A stretch of DNA of 64,000 nucleotides from Micrasema longulum (lineage: Eukaryota > Arthropoda > Insecta > Trichoptera > Brachycentridae). The stretch covers positions 248,001 to 312,000 of the forward strand of contig JAGVSM010003534.1 of the NCBI GenBank assembly GCA_022494885.1. Reading direction: 5' to 3'. Position 1 is the first letter of the stretch, and each line of letters opens with the position of its first letter. The notes below the pieces were generated by a model. The model did no database searches, was not told the origin of the DNA, and was given only the letters and a program-made list of their open reading frames with translations. Both the position numbers and the translations under genes were made by a program. Of this stretch, positions 23,065-34,864 are shown in pieces.

Positions 23065-26000
23065 TTCCACAAAGTCAATGCCGATTCAATAAATATTGTT
23101 ATAAATAAATACCTAAATAGTAAATAAATTATTATCTTAAAATCATCATCATTTGCTTTACCTAATGGTGTATTTGTTCATGTATGTATATATAAACTCG
23201 TCGTATCTCTTTGATGTAACAAAGTTATTATAATAATATTGTTTTTGTTAAATGAAAGTCAGATGATCAGTGTTATGCTTCACGTGCCAGTCCAAAGACT
23301 ATGAAGTATTTTGATATTTGAGAATCGGATCCGAGACTTTTTGACCTCAGACCATCAGACCAGTTCCATAAAAATATTTTAGTTATATAAAAAAAAAAGA
23401 AATAAAGAAAACGTTGATCAATCTGATTTTTTGTTTCAAATGAGTGTGAGTGAATAAATGTTATTATTACGAGTAAGTTATTCTGTAATTTATGCAAATA
23501 TTTTAAATCAAAAATAAATATTTTCCCACAAATATATTATGAGATGTTGGGTAACACATTTATATAATTATCATGTCAGTCTCATTACAACATATTAAAT
23601 ATTTCTAAATAGATTAATGAGTTACTCTGTAAAAAAAAACTCTTATATTTATGAGCACTAATTGCGGTTATAAGTAATATCGTAAATAAAAATGAAATTA
23701 CACAAACACTCGTTAAATTAATTATTCAGCCGATTTATATGAAATTTTAACTACAAAATTAGACCACGCATGTGAACTGAAATCAATGTAACAATTGATT
23801 CGTAGTTTTAATTTCTGGCAATGAACATTACCCAAAATGCAACTAAAATAATTGAAGAGAGATTAAATATTTTCCCAGCTATGGGACAATAATAATGCAT
23901 GAAGGGAAATTTTCCAATTCCCCGCTCACAGCCAAATCTGATTACATTGCGTACCGCCATTTTAACTTTTCATTGTCAGTAAAAAGCCAAATTTCCAATG
24001 GGTTTAATGGACTTCTACCTCATTGAAAACGCTCGCAGGGTAAACTTTATTTACTTGAATAAAACACACTATTACAATACATAAATTTGCAAACCGGATA
24101 ATTTGATTGACGCATGAAAAACACAAATTGAATAATTTTTAAATTTTCTTTTTGCATGTGTCAAATACTTATTTAAAACTCAATATCAATTAGAGGAAGA
24201 CTTTCGTGTTTATAAAATGACAGGGACAAAGTTCTTTCAATCAACACAACGCTTTGATGTCATGATTGATTATGTACGAAGACCTTCGATCATTCTAGAA
24301 TACGAATAGAGCATAGGTTGAAATATGGTAAAATATACCTTGGATGGATTACTCGCTTTAAATAGTTCAAAGCGAATAACTTATGAGTCCTACTATTATC
24401 TTCTGATTAATAAAAACCTCGAACAACTTCAACCCTAATTGATTCGCCTAATCACATTAGTTTAATTTTCCTCGTTATAATTGTATTGATAACATCAAAG
24501 CTAGGAACCGCGAAGAAATTATGAAATAAGAAAGGTTTTAGAATTTGTTGTGTTCGTTTTGGAAACGGAAAAATTACTTCTCCCTATAAAGTCAATGGTC
24601 GTGACAGGTACGGTGGTAATTTTTTCACCAAAATTACAGGTGACACCGCTAGACGCCCGCCGTCCTTTAGCCATTATGTTGAAAGCTCTGTTATGACTTA
24701 AAAGCACAAAGCTTTTAAAACGCTCAAACAAATAATACCAAAGCGAATCACACTACTGTGAGCGTGAATGCGAGTGTATCGCTGTTTGATCATTTGTGAG
24801 CGCAAATTGATTATGAAAACTGTCAAGTCCTGTAACTTGTGATTAAACGACAATATAACATATGAAGATTGTACAAAGGGACAAAATTAATTTGAATTCT
24901 TTCCTCACTTTTTTCTAGGAAATTCAATTACCACAAAAATGTAAACGGTTAACGAAAAAAAAATTCAACAATGGAAAATCTAATAATGATTTACATAGTT
25001 CGAAACTGCCTTCTAACCATGTTTAACAACTTAAGTATCCCTAAAGTGTATTAAAAAAAAAAGGATTTTGTCAGTTTTATTTATTTAAAAATATGTATAA
25101 TATTATAAAGTTGCCCTTAATGTGTCTAAAAAAGGCGCTTGCCTCACGCGCGTGGTTTTTCAATATTGAGTTTTTAGTGAGGCTTATTGGTCTTTTGTAG
25201 TGTTAAATTAAAAATAATTATACTTAATATTTATATTCACGCAAAGTGATTTGACTTATACTTTTTGCTAACGAAAGTTTACAACAATTGCTTGTTTTAT
25301 TTTAAAAAACGGTTGACGGTTTTTCATAATTGTAAAATACGTAATCAATACGCAAATAGGGCGTTTAAAATAATGTACCTATGTTTATTTTTTAAATCGA
25401 ATAGAGCATCATATCTAGCCTTACTGTACGATGAAATATTACGTTTTAAATGAGCAACCCACCTCATACATAATTGCACATATAAAATCAATAATCTAAC
25501 TTTATGATCCAAAACAACCCCTTTCTTTGTTTTAGGCAATGGTTGGATGATTCAGCGACTTAAGCCTTATTTATTCCTCATAATGTTCCCAATACAGATG
25601 TTTGACTGTTTTACCAGTACATTTTAGAGCTCCCAAAGACTGTTTAAGTAATGGATAGGACCGGAAACATGAACAACTAATCAATTCCTCCCCTCCCTTA
25701 TTGTATTCCCAGAAGATTTGTTCCTTGAATTTGCGGTTAGTTAAATGTAATCACAATTGAATTCACAAGATGTTCGCGGAAGGCTGAAGATTCGACGTTC
25801 ACATGAATAGAGCGAGCAATATATACAAATGTATCGCGGAGGGTTCTAAGCTAATGCTCGTTTTGCTGTAAAAACATTCATACGATCATTGAATCACTTT
25901 TCGATTTATTACCCACATTATATTCAATTTTACAATTACAAGAGTTAGAGAATGCCGGATTTGAGTATTTTTCAATACGTATTTATATTATTTACTAAGT

Positions 26001-26820
26001 CGTTTATATAATACAAGCTTTTACCTGTGGCTTCGCTCGCAAAGTATTAGGGAGAAGTGAATGAGGTAATTAATTAGTTTTATCGTTTGTCAATAAGAAT
26101 TTTCTTGATAGAATAATATATTTTTCGAGATAGAAAGTAAGTTGAATTGATTGCCGGTTCTATAACTATAACTATAAAAAAAAGGAATCCGCTAGTCTAT
26201 AGCGACGTTGGATAGTTATTATGTTCACAAACCCTAAATCCTGCTACCAAACTAACACAAAAAGTAATCCTAACTAACCTAAAGAAAGTCAATTGTAGAA
26301 ATCAGAAGAATTAATTTCAAATTAATTAGTTTTGGCATCCCAATTTACCAAGTAATTATATTCAAATAATCTTGTTAATTTTTTTTTCATAATTTATTTA
26401 TACTTCAACGGTTCAAACAATCTTTTACAAAAAAATGTTTTACAGAAATAATCACAGCAGTTAACAATTCATTATGTTATATTTAAAAGTAAATATAATA
26501 AAATAATTCAAACTTAATAATTTTGTGAAAATGAATTATTAAAAAAACAAACTAAAAGTAAAAAAGAAAACAATTAACATGAGAAAACCTTTTGTTCTAA
26601 AAATAAATATAACAAAGTTAACTTAAGAATACATAAAAATAAAATAGTTAGTATTCAATTAAGTAATAATAAAAAGAAAATTAATGTAATGTTAGTATTT
26701 TGTAAATGATAAGTTTATTAGAAAAATCCGAAAACTTAAATTATCTGAATAACACCTTTATTTTATCAGTTGTTATCAGTTGGTTGGAAGAAGTTGCCAT
26801 TAGGCAAAAAATCCATCAAT
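23065..26820. other. Intron, mostly AT-rich
   Basis: No exon seen. 23860-24060 and 24480-24800 are more complex and could be regulatory. Near 26020-26045, TTTTACCTGTGGCTTCGCTC resembles the end of widespread insect RTE-like repeats. 26380-26700 is A-rich and may be a minus-strand LINE tail. Confidence 0.4.
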
Positions 26821-26825
26821 GTACC

Positions 26826-26965
26826 ATCCACAATGTTGTTGATATATCCACAATGTTGTTGATACATCCCCAATATTGTGGATACATCCACAATGTTGTT
26901 GATATATCCACAATGTTGTTGATACATCCCTAATATTGTGGATACATCCACAATATTGTTGATAT
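26826..26965. repeat. 20-bp minisatellite, seven copies, 60-bp higher-order period
   Basis: Seven units of ATCCACAATGTTGTTGATAT and variants run head to tail. The variants follow the order A-B-C-A-B-C-A', so the true period is three units. ATTGTGGATACATCCACAAT junctions are perfect palindromes. Open frames across it on both strands are by-products of the missing stops. Confidence 0.93.
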
Positions 26966-27039
26966 TGTACATTTTATTATTTTAACTTTTTTTTTCAAAT
27001 AATAGGTTATAGCCCAGAAATTGTTAGAAGCATTTCATA

Positions 27040-27080
27040 TCGAGTCCCTCGTCATCTCGTCAACTCGTCAACTCGTCATT
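27040..27080. repeat. Short CTCGTCA tandem tract
   Basis: CTCGTCAT, CTCGTCAA, CTCGTCAA and CTCGTCAT occur consecutively. Confidence 0.7.
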
Positions 27081-27394
27081 CTGTACTCTTCGACATTCCG
27101 AGCTCACAGACTAATTATTTGAATAATAGCACTCTTCGAAGAATACTGAATACCTATTATGACAGTTTTAGTGACATCGACATATTACACTGTAAATATT
27201 ATAGTTTTATCAGATCTGTTAAGGACATTTTAAATTTATATTCTGCGTAACTTTTAACTTTTACTTTTATATACATTTACTACCTGTATCTATACTATTT
27301 TACCTCTCCGGCTATCGCTGGGCAAAAATTTTTTAAAAGTTTCAAGTTCGATCATTGGCAGAATCAAGATGAAATATGTATTTCAAACATGGTT

Positions 27395-27515
27395 TAGCAC
27401 CGCAGTAACAGATAATATAAGCGTAAGACTGATCTTTAAGGGATAATTGAGACGCGCTGCTGTTCCAGCGCAGTGCTCTATCCACCATCTGGTACGGATT
27501 GGTGTCTTAAACTTT
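27395..27515 (+). repeat. 3' part of a SINE, family 1
   Basis: AAGCGTAAGACTGATC and CAGCGCAGTGCTCTATCCAC followed by CATCTGGTACGGA parallel the right half of the SINEs at 34060 and 59062. The tRNA-like head is not visible. Confidence 0.6.
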
Positions 27516-27519
27516 TTAA

Positions 27520-28800
27520 ACGTGCTGTTTTTTATGTATAAAGGTTTGCGTAGTTGCCTCGATAAAAATTATCCAAAATATTGGACATCCAATGAAATAG
27601 AGTCGTAACTAAAAAAACAAAATTTTAAGGATAACCAAAAAACTAAATTAAGATGATTCTCAACGAAAATATGTAACCAATAATTCATAGATGGCGCTTT
27701 TATATTTTTTTTATAGCAAAACGTCATTTTTGCGATTATTGGATATATGGATATTTACAACGCTTAGTTTGCGGAAACTTTACACTATTTTGATTGAAGC
27801 AAATACCATAACAATATAATTTTGGTCCTTTTCACAAAATGGTGTACAAAACAAAAAATAACTTATCTTGTTTTTTGTTTTGCACATGATTTTGTGAAAA
27901 AGACCGAGTTCAGCTGATTCTCAGTCTACATTAGCCGATTCATCCCCAATTATTTTAAGGCTACGCAAGTTGGATCGTTATTTAAACCGATTCAACTTTA
28001 TTAGAAATAATTTCTCCCCGCTTTTCATTTCAATTGATCGCATTGTAGACTCAAACAATTTGAACTCCCTACCTACAACTGCAATTTTACCATCATTTTT
28101 CTATCATTTCGATTATTTTTAGTTCTTTTTCGAATATCACAGCATTGTGAAAAATATATCGCGTTTAAACAAATCCGCATTCACCGGGGTCGAGATCAAC
28201 TTACCTGAACTTAATAAAATCTTTTTTTTTTTGTTGTAACTATATCTTATCGGATGTGCTATGTTTATTGTGTGTGTATATATATTTCTTAACTTTGCCT
28301 CTATATTCTCTTAGGGCTCTTCCTGTTCTGTTGTGGTCTGTAAGGAAGTTTAGAAACAGTTCTGACTTCCTTCTTGTCCTCTGAGTTAACCCTTCACCCC
28401 CAACCCATTTCCCTCTGATACCACCCTTAGCTCTAACTCCCCCCATGCCCAGAACGCATTACGTCTCTATCATTTATGTATTACCAAGTACTAAGAATAT
28501 CTAATTGCATTCTACATCTCTCATACATAAGCTAAATTAATAATTGTGTGAGTGTACGGACACACAACTGTGACTACAAAAACATTAATTTTGTATTTGG
28601 TAATACTCGAATACATACGATAAATACATATGTAGCACCAGAAAAAAATATTTATTTGTTCTTCGTTTCAAAGTTTCGTGATGCTAAATTCATAATTTTA
28701 GTAAAGCATGAGTATTTTTTATATTTTCATACAGTAAAATAAAACATATTAATAAAATCAGTATATATTTAAACAAATTAACACTCAAAACATTTTTCTA
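27520..28800. other. AT-rich intron, no gene seen
   Basis: No recognised repeat. A pyrimidine-rich, less AT-rich patch at 28290-28450 has no supported exon. Confidence 0.4.
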
Positions 28801-28842
28801 AGAGATGTTTGCTCCATAAAAGGTTCAAAATTTAATCAAGTT

Positions 28843-28960
28843 GTGATCCCGTGGCTAGTGTTGCGAACTCACGGATCAGGGGTCTGAGGTTCGAATCCCA
28901 CTCAATTCCAACTAAATTCTCATTTTCTAACAGTGAGTTTTACAACTCGTTAAAAATTCG
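28843..28960 (+). repeat. tRNA-derived SINE, family 2
   Basis: GATCCCGTGGCTAGTGTTGC (box A-like) is followed about 30 bp later by GAGGTTCGAATCCCAC (a perfect box B core). An AT-rich body continues to about 28960. This is the best preserved copy of the family. Confidence 0.7.
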
Positions 28961-28964
28961 CCCA

Positions 28965-30425
28965 ATTTTTTTTATATTTGGAACGCAAATATTTATTTTA
29001 TTTAAAAATTAAAAAATAAGAACATTAAAAAAAATCCTTTTCCTGGTTCGTAAATTGACAAAACGAAAAATATTTTGAGTTTGCACAGATGTTTATAGAC
29101 AAGGACTGGATTTTACTCCCTATCCTATGTTCATTATTACTAGAATTTTCAAATAAACAAACGAATTATTCACTAAACGAAAATAGGTCGGTTGCACCAA
29201 AAAACGTTCTCATTAATGATAATTGTTATGTTTTAGTCGAAATAAGCGGCACGAATTATTTTTTCGTGTGTTTTTTCATGTAATCCATTTCGAAAAAACA
29301 TAAAAATTATTATTATTTGGCAACTTTTAAAAAATTTACTCAAGTTCCATCTGGTCCTTAGAGAAATCATTAAAACTCATAGAGTAAATTAAAAACCCAT
29401 GTTTCAATTTTATTTATAGTTTTAAAACCCGTTAGGGTTTCATAAATATATTTTTAGTTCAAGACATGTTATTTGTCGTCTAGTTAGTATCGTAATCAAG
29501 TACTTTTTGAGGTTGATTTTAAATTTGTCTGTAATATAATTTTTTAAGTAGTCAGGTAAGTCATTGTAAGATATGTTTAACTGTCCTTGCTTTTTTAATG
29601 TGGTAGTTGTGTTGTTGTCTGGTAATAAATTCGTCAATGTCACTATTTTTGGTATCTATTATGTTTTTCTCTGATGCAATTTTAATAATTTCAATTTTCG
29701 TCAAGTTATGTTATTATGTAAAATTTTATGACAAACTGTCGTGTTTTTTGTACAGTTCAGTCGTAGGGGTCAAGTGGGGTAAGTTGTATATAAGTTTAAA
29801 ACAAATGTGTATAATATATTATTCCCAACGGCTAAAAGTGAAATGTTTTTTATGTGATGTTTTGTAACCCTTCCAGTAACAAACGTACAAATTTACAAAT
29901 AATTCTCGTATATGCGCGATCAGGGCACAGAATGGCGATCCCCAACTTAGCGAAATATTGGCACGTAATGAAGTGTTACTAATGGTGATGAGGTTGTACT
30001 ACTTTCTGAATACCTTCCTCTATAGTTGGGCCAGTGGATAATTCTTTTAATGCTAGTGAAGCGGCAGGCCGACTCCCGCTCCCGCCCCCGCCCCGCCCCA
30101 GCCTTGTACCCACCGTCGCTCGGACGGACATCCCCGACATACCCCCCGAACATTTATTCAATCGTAAAAAGCTGGGGAGCTGAAACTACCATGAAAATAA
30201 AACGTTTGCGTTTGACGCATGTACGAATTTAAAAAAGTTTACCTAATAAAAATTTAGGAGCTTGAGAAATTTTAAACGTAGCAACCAAATATTTGTTTTG
30301 AATAAATTTAGCAATTGTATTTTGTGGTCTCCAAAATGACCATTTATTGCCTATATGCAACGCAATGAAGAAGTTGAGTTCAAGTGGAAATTGGATACAA
30401 AAAATGTTTTCTTAAATGTTGTAAT
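28965..30425. other. Intron with one GC-rich pyrimidine tract
   Basis: Mostly AT-rich. 30060-30155 is strikingly C-rich (CTCCCGCTCCCGCCCCCGCC region) and accounts for several opposing short frames. No exon seen. Confidence 0.4.
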
Positions 30426-30427
30426 AA

Positions 30428-30690
30428 TTAGAGCATTTAATTCTACGGCGAAGTTTCTCGAAAATGTAATAAAAAAAATATAAAAAATTATTTTAATGAA
30501 AATGAACTACGTCACAAGTTCTACCGAATCAACGAATGATAGTGTTGTGATAGACTTCAGGTTTCTTAAAAGCCGAATCACCAGTCGGCAGAACTCACCG
30601 ACAAGAACTTGTGACGTCGGCGCGGAATAATTTGAAAATTACAAAACATTAAAAAACCATGAATGATACATGATTTTTTTTGCTCAGTTT
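30428..30690. repeat. Dispersed repeat with internal inverted repeat, copy 2
   Basis: ACGTCACAAGTTCT near 30503 and AGAACTTGTGACGT near 30604 are exact reverse complements about 90 bp apart, so the core can fold back. It is more intact than the copy at 4838, where this pair is diverged. Probably a non-autonomous DNA transposon, but termini and target duplication are not clear. Confidence 0.7.
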
Positions 30691-30934
30691 GATCTATTAA
30701 CAAAAAAAAACCACTTACTTTCTCATTGTACAATATCAATTTAATGATTTTAATTATCGAAATGCTTCAGCGGTCAGTTGAGATACTATAAAATGAAAAA
30801 CGCAACTACACTTATTTATTTATCTATGAGAGGTGTCTATGAGTAAAAATCGTCCTGGTTTTGGGTTTGACATAGTTCGTCCCTTAGGAAAACCTCGTAT
30901 ACTAACTATAAAAGTAGTTTAAGTATGTGTTAGA

Positions 30935-31400
30935 GGAATTTTGGTGATTTTTTTAAGTCTGGCTGTACACGCCACTTAAAATATGGCATAAAACCGCCAG
31001 ATCTAATATGGAATAATACCTAATATAAACTTTGAATAATTAACATTATGTATTAAATCATGTTTTTGACTGGTAGTATTTTTAAATTAAAGCATTTATG
31101 AAATGAAAATACTAATGTATTTATCATTTCTTTCACAAAATTAGATTTCTGGAGAGATTAAGCTTCCCATCAGCATCAATACTGTAAGATTTCTAATACT
31201 TTGGGTGTTTTCTGCAAATTAAAAAATATCGTTCTTGTGATCAAAGGTGATCATTACATTTTTTTGCATGAAAGTGGCCTGGCCGTTTTTGACAGAACAC
31301 AGAATTAACCTTACTGTAACCGATAACACTTATATCTCCTTTTTAAATTGTTGACTGACTACTTTCTGCATCACTAAGTTCAAATAACGATATATGTAAA
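30935..31400. repeat. Second copy of the CTGGCTG-motif repeat
   Basis: Collinear with about 3825-4275. Shared landmarks are GGAATTTTG-TGATTTTTTT, CTTCCCATCAGCATC, a TTTTCTGC block, AACCTTACTG and GACT-GCT-TTTCTGCAT. The class is unknown and no coding capacity is apparent. Confidence 0.7.
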
Positions 31401-31425
31401 ACATTTTATTTTTGTATTTTTTGAA

Positions 31426-31503
31426 AGGAATAATCCGCTAAGCCCTCTATTTTGAGGCTTGTCAGCAGATGGGATAAAGGGATATGGAAGGAGATAATGA
31501 AAA
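31426..31503. repeat. Short repeat with a hairpin, copy 1
   Basis: AAAGGAATAATCCGCTAAGC, then CCTCTATTTTGAGG, then a GGGATA-AGGGATATGGAAGG tail. A closer-to-perfect copy is at 43181-43263. Confidence 0.65.
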
Positions 31504-31614
31504 ATACTTTAATTGAATTTTCTTAATGAATTCACTAAAAATAATTTTATGATTTTTTACTCTCATTGTTTTCCTTAAGATAACTAAGTTATATGTATGT
31601 ATTATTCTTATTCT

Positions 31615-31885
31615 CAGAGGTAGGGGTCAGTGCTATGCAAGCTTCTGACGTCACTGCGACCTGTGAGGATCTATTTTGATGGGTCCCCGTGAAAAGTTCT
31701 CGCTCTTCAAGCCCAGGTCTATAGAGAGCCCGGCTTCTGTGTAGAAGGCGAGAGTTTATATTTTGCTAAATCTCCCCCTCCAAGCCCAGATCCGTCAAGA
31801 ATCGGGCTATTCGGCAGAGAGCGAGCTTTTTAACATCCTCAGGTTTAACTATAGTCCCCGAGGATATATGCATTAGTTTTTTTGT
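31615..31885. repeat. Complex block with an internal duplication
   Basis: CAAGCCCAGGTCTATAGAGA with GCCCGGCTTCTGTGTAGAAG and CAAGCCCAGATCCGTCAAGA with TCGGGCTATTCGGCAGAGAG are two diverged copies about 80 bp apart, each flanked by CTCGC/GCGAG. Identity unknown; it could be a repeat or a regulatory block. Confidence 0.45.
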
Positions 31886-31889
31886 AGAA

Positions 31890-32865
31890 ATTTAAAGTTT
31901 TCGTATTTTAAAATCAAACCTTTAATCAATTCACCTTCTAATCATTTCATTAATTTATTTTTTCTTATTGGGATAATAAATATTAAGTCCCTCAAGGAAC
32001 GAAAAATAAATACAAATAAAATTATCTCGATTCAGAAGCTACCGTTAAAAGTTCTTGTATTATTTCAATCGGTGATTTGATTAATCCTAAGTGCTTTGCA
32101 GGAGTATATTATAGTAAAATTAATACTCCAATCGTATTAAGATAAAGGCGGCATTTCTAAGTATAAAAAGAGAATCGTCTCAAATATCAGCCACATATTA
32201 TTAATGTGTGACTGCCCATACGTCATGCGTACAAATGGACCGGTATAATGATACCTTTGCTTTTAAAAATAATTTATATCATAATACTTAATGAACATAT
32301 TTGTTTCATGTTTGAGATACACTTGAGTGACTTGAGTACTCGTGTAATAGACATACGAGTACATCAACGCTAGAGTAAGAACTTAAAAAATTTAAAGACT
32401 GCTAGTTTTAGCTATATATGGTATATGTTCAAATACATTTGATTAGTACGCGATGGTAACTGGGTATGTTCTCGTTTAAATGTTTAATTTTTAGATATTC
32501 ATAAAGATAATTAATAAACCTTTCAACAGTATTTTGATTTTGTGTACATATTTATCAACAAGGATTGGGTGTATTTAAAAAAAAAAAAATCGTTGCCTAT
32601 TATGTATGTGAAACAATTCAGTAAGATGAATCTCACCTACGCCAATAAAGGATTCAACTCTAAAATTTCACAAAATCAATAGATGAAAGAATTTAAGAGA
32701 TACGAATATTAAATCTAATGGAGGAATGAATTTTATAAATTTGACTAACTTGCCGAAAGTGGTAGTGTCAAAATGTCAATATTAAATAATCTTAAAAGGA
32801 TGTAAAAGGAATAACTTTAGAAATCTGAAAATAAACAGAGGCATCAGAAAAATTATGACACATGA
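31890..32865. other. AT-rich intron, no gene seen
   Basis: No recognised repeat or exon. Confidence 0.4.
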
Positions 32866-32869
32866 CGTA

Positions 32870-33245
32870 AATGATAAAATTAAGAAACCCGCATCGTAAA
32901 GAAAACAACCTATAGGAAGAAAAACTCGAGACGTAAACATAATAAAACAAAGATTTTATATAATCTAGGATGTAGACCGAAGAGCCTAGGATATAAATAG
33001 AAAAAACTCAGACGTTCATATAATAACGAAGGGTGTAAATAAAACAGTCTAGAATATGAAAAGACAAAACCAATCCGTTAATTGAATCACCTAGAATGTA
33101 AAGAGAATAATTCGCTGTATAAAAAGAAAATAACCCAACATGTAAAGAGAAATCCCCTATATGTAAAAATACGACACGAGAAGAATAATTAGAGGTAAAA
33201 AGTACTACCCGAACTGAAATAACCTGAGATGTATATTTAACCCGC
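32870..33245. repeat. Degenerate 21-bp periodic array
   Basis: Six consecutive 21-bp units without indels start at 32972, 32993, 33014, 33035, 33056 and 33077. Units of 19 to about 38 bp continue on both sides. The consensus is close to GTAAAGAGAATAACCTAGAAT. It has in-frame stops in all units I checked, so it is not a coding repeat. The plus strand is strongly purine-rich (A/G) with very little T. Confidence 0.8.
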
Positions 33246-33249
33246 CACG

Positions 33250-34060
33250 TATTGTTTTTAATAAACAGTAAAAAAAACCTAACTTTATAAGGACGCTAGT
33301 TTAGTTTTACCTCATTTATTCAACTGTGGCTTTTTGGTGCAATGCCTTATAGCTGGATGCAATTGTTGATACTCTTAAGTCTGGCTATAATGATATCATG
33401 AGCAGGTCTGAGAAGGATCCCGCTGCTGAGATTACGGTATCTCAGGATCACATCTCTTGGTGGGACCGCCGAAGAGACACAATGAAGACGTAAGCGGAAC
33501 GTTTCGATAATCTTGGCCCCGCGCCCACACACCGGCCCTACTATAGAGAAACAGTGCAGGTCAACTGTAAGGAATTTGTTATTTATTTTCTTTAGTCTTC
33601 TCACACGAAAAGATTGTATAATGTCTCAATTAAAATCTTGTTCAATAAGTACGAAATGTTGACATAATATAATTTAAACGGGGGGGCTGATTTGAAGTTC
33701 ATACGTTTTTTTTCTCTATCAAACAAAGCAATATAAAACAATATTTTTTCTAATTAATACTGGGTTTTAAATAACGATTTTAAAAGAAAGTTCGATCGAA
33801 ACAACGTGTATTTTTCATTGAAAGATCCTATGTATAATCTAATTATGTTATCAATAAAGGTATCGGCTCTTTAACTTCACGAAAATCAATTATTGTTTAA
33901 ACATACATAGAAACGTGAATGTTACACAGTGTAAAGTGGTTCTCTACCTCGGTTGTAATATTGTGTGACATATTGTGTTATTAAGAAAATTTATCTTCTA
34001 AGGGCCTGAAATGTGGTCGTGGTATTATTTTTAGTTTCGTGGTATTATTCCTTCAAATAT
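33250..34060. other. Intron with one less AT-rich block, no gene seen
   Basis: 33350-33600 is richer in G+C and has an 85-codon minus-strand frame with no recognisable domain. The rest is AT-rich, with the foldback fragment at 33860-33945. Confidence 0.35.
33860..33945. repeat. Fragment of the foldback family (loop and inner arm)
   Basis: Weak but collinear match to 6476-6575: GCTCTTTAACTTCACGAAAA, then GTGAATGTTACACAGTGTAA before AGTGG. Confidence 0.5.
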
Positions 34061-34320
34061 CGGTGTCGTGGTGTAGGGTGTAGTGGTCAGCGCATTTGCC
34101 TACCATGCAAAAGGTCTCGGATTCGAATCCCGACATGGTTGACTCGAAATATTTATTCAAAAGGGGTGTTTAAATTCCAGAATATTTCATAGTCCCTGGA
34201 CTGGTACCTGAAGCGTAAGACTGATCATCTTACCTTTATGTAACAAAAATGCTCAGGATACACTGCGATTGGTGTACCAATGCAGTGCCCTATGCACCAT
34301 TAGGTGCGGAAAGAGAATGG
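34060..34320 (+). repeat. tRNA-derived SINE, family 1
   Basis: The head GTGTAGTGGTCAGCGC (box A-like) and CGGATTCGAATCCCGA (box B) lie about 35 bp apart, as in a tRNA gene. The conserved body includes CATAGTCCCTGGACTGGTAC, CTGAAGCGTAAGACTGATCA and a 3' CACCATTAGGTGCGGAAAG. Other copies: 57531-57804 and 59062-59317 (plus), 49247-49510 (minus), and the partial ones at 12010 and 27395. It is not a functional tRNA: no anticodon arm or acceptor pairing is maintained. Confidence 0.85.
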
Positions 34321-34339
34321 AAAAAAAATGTCTTCAAAT

Positions 34340-34398
34340 GATTTATTTTATAAGGTAATTCAACAAAGATACATAATAGAAAATATACAATTTGTAGG
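34340..34398. repeat. Copy of the tail of the 4838-5225 repeat
   Basis: TATTTTATAAGGTAATTCAA followed by CAAAGATACAT and TACAATTTGTA matches 5127-5182 with few differences, starting just after the SINE at 34060-34320. Confidence 0.65.
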
Positions 34399-34864
34399 TA
34401 TTCGTCAATATAATTTCACCAGCATATAAACCTTTGATTATAAAATTACACAAAAATCTAAATGAAATAAATTTATATATCATATTTTTTAATTATAAGT
34501 TTTAATGAGTTAGAAATATCTTAAATAAATTGATCGAACTTCCACATGATGAACGGTCCCATAGATCAATTTTGTTTGAAATATTTTCGTAGTATCAAAA
34601 TATTAATAATGTTTGAAATAAAATAAATAATACCGAACAGTGCCACTGAGAACAAAAATGAATGAACAAGGTGATGCAAGAGTCGCTGCAGACCAATCCC
34701 TGAGATTGAAAGAAATATCTTATTGAGTGTTTGACAATAGTGAGCATTCGTGCCTGCTTCCGAAACACCGACCTAGATTTTTAAAAATTAGATTATTAGA
34801 ATCTTATAACGTTCAGTTGACAAATTAAAGGGTTTTTTATTTTAAATTGTGAGTATCCACTGAG

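Noticed and set aside
26706..26972. Open frames on both strands with repeating peptide
   Set aside because: Produced by the 20-bp minisatellite, which lacks stops in some frames.
28240..28446. Minus-strand frame with RTRRKSELFLNFLTDH, tested as the next dac exon
   Set aside because: It has an AG before it and is basic, but does not show the expected Tyr-Gln-Lys-Arg-Leu motif or the right phase.
29947..30232. Three overlapping frames of about 60-68 codons on both strands
   Set aside because: Caused by the C-rich tract; Pro/Arg/Gly-rich composition simply reflects GC content.
32870..33245. CRISPR-like array
   Set aside because: The units are adjacent and degenerate with no constant repeat or spacers, and the genome is eukaryotic.
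34060..34140. Functional tRNA gene
   Set aside because: Box A and B are present, but there is no intact cloverleaf, and the same head is joined to a conserved body in several copies, so it is a SINE.
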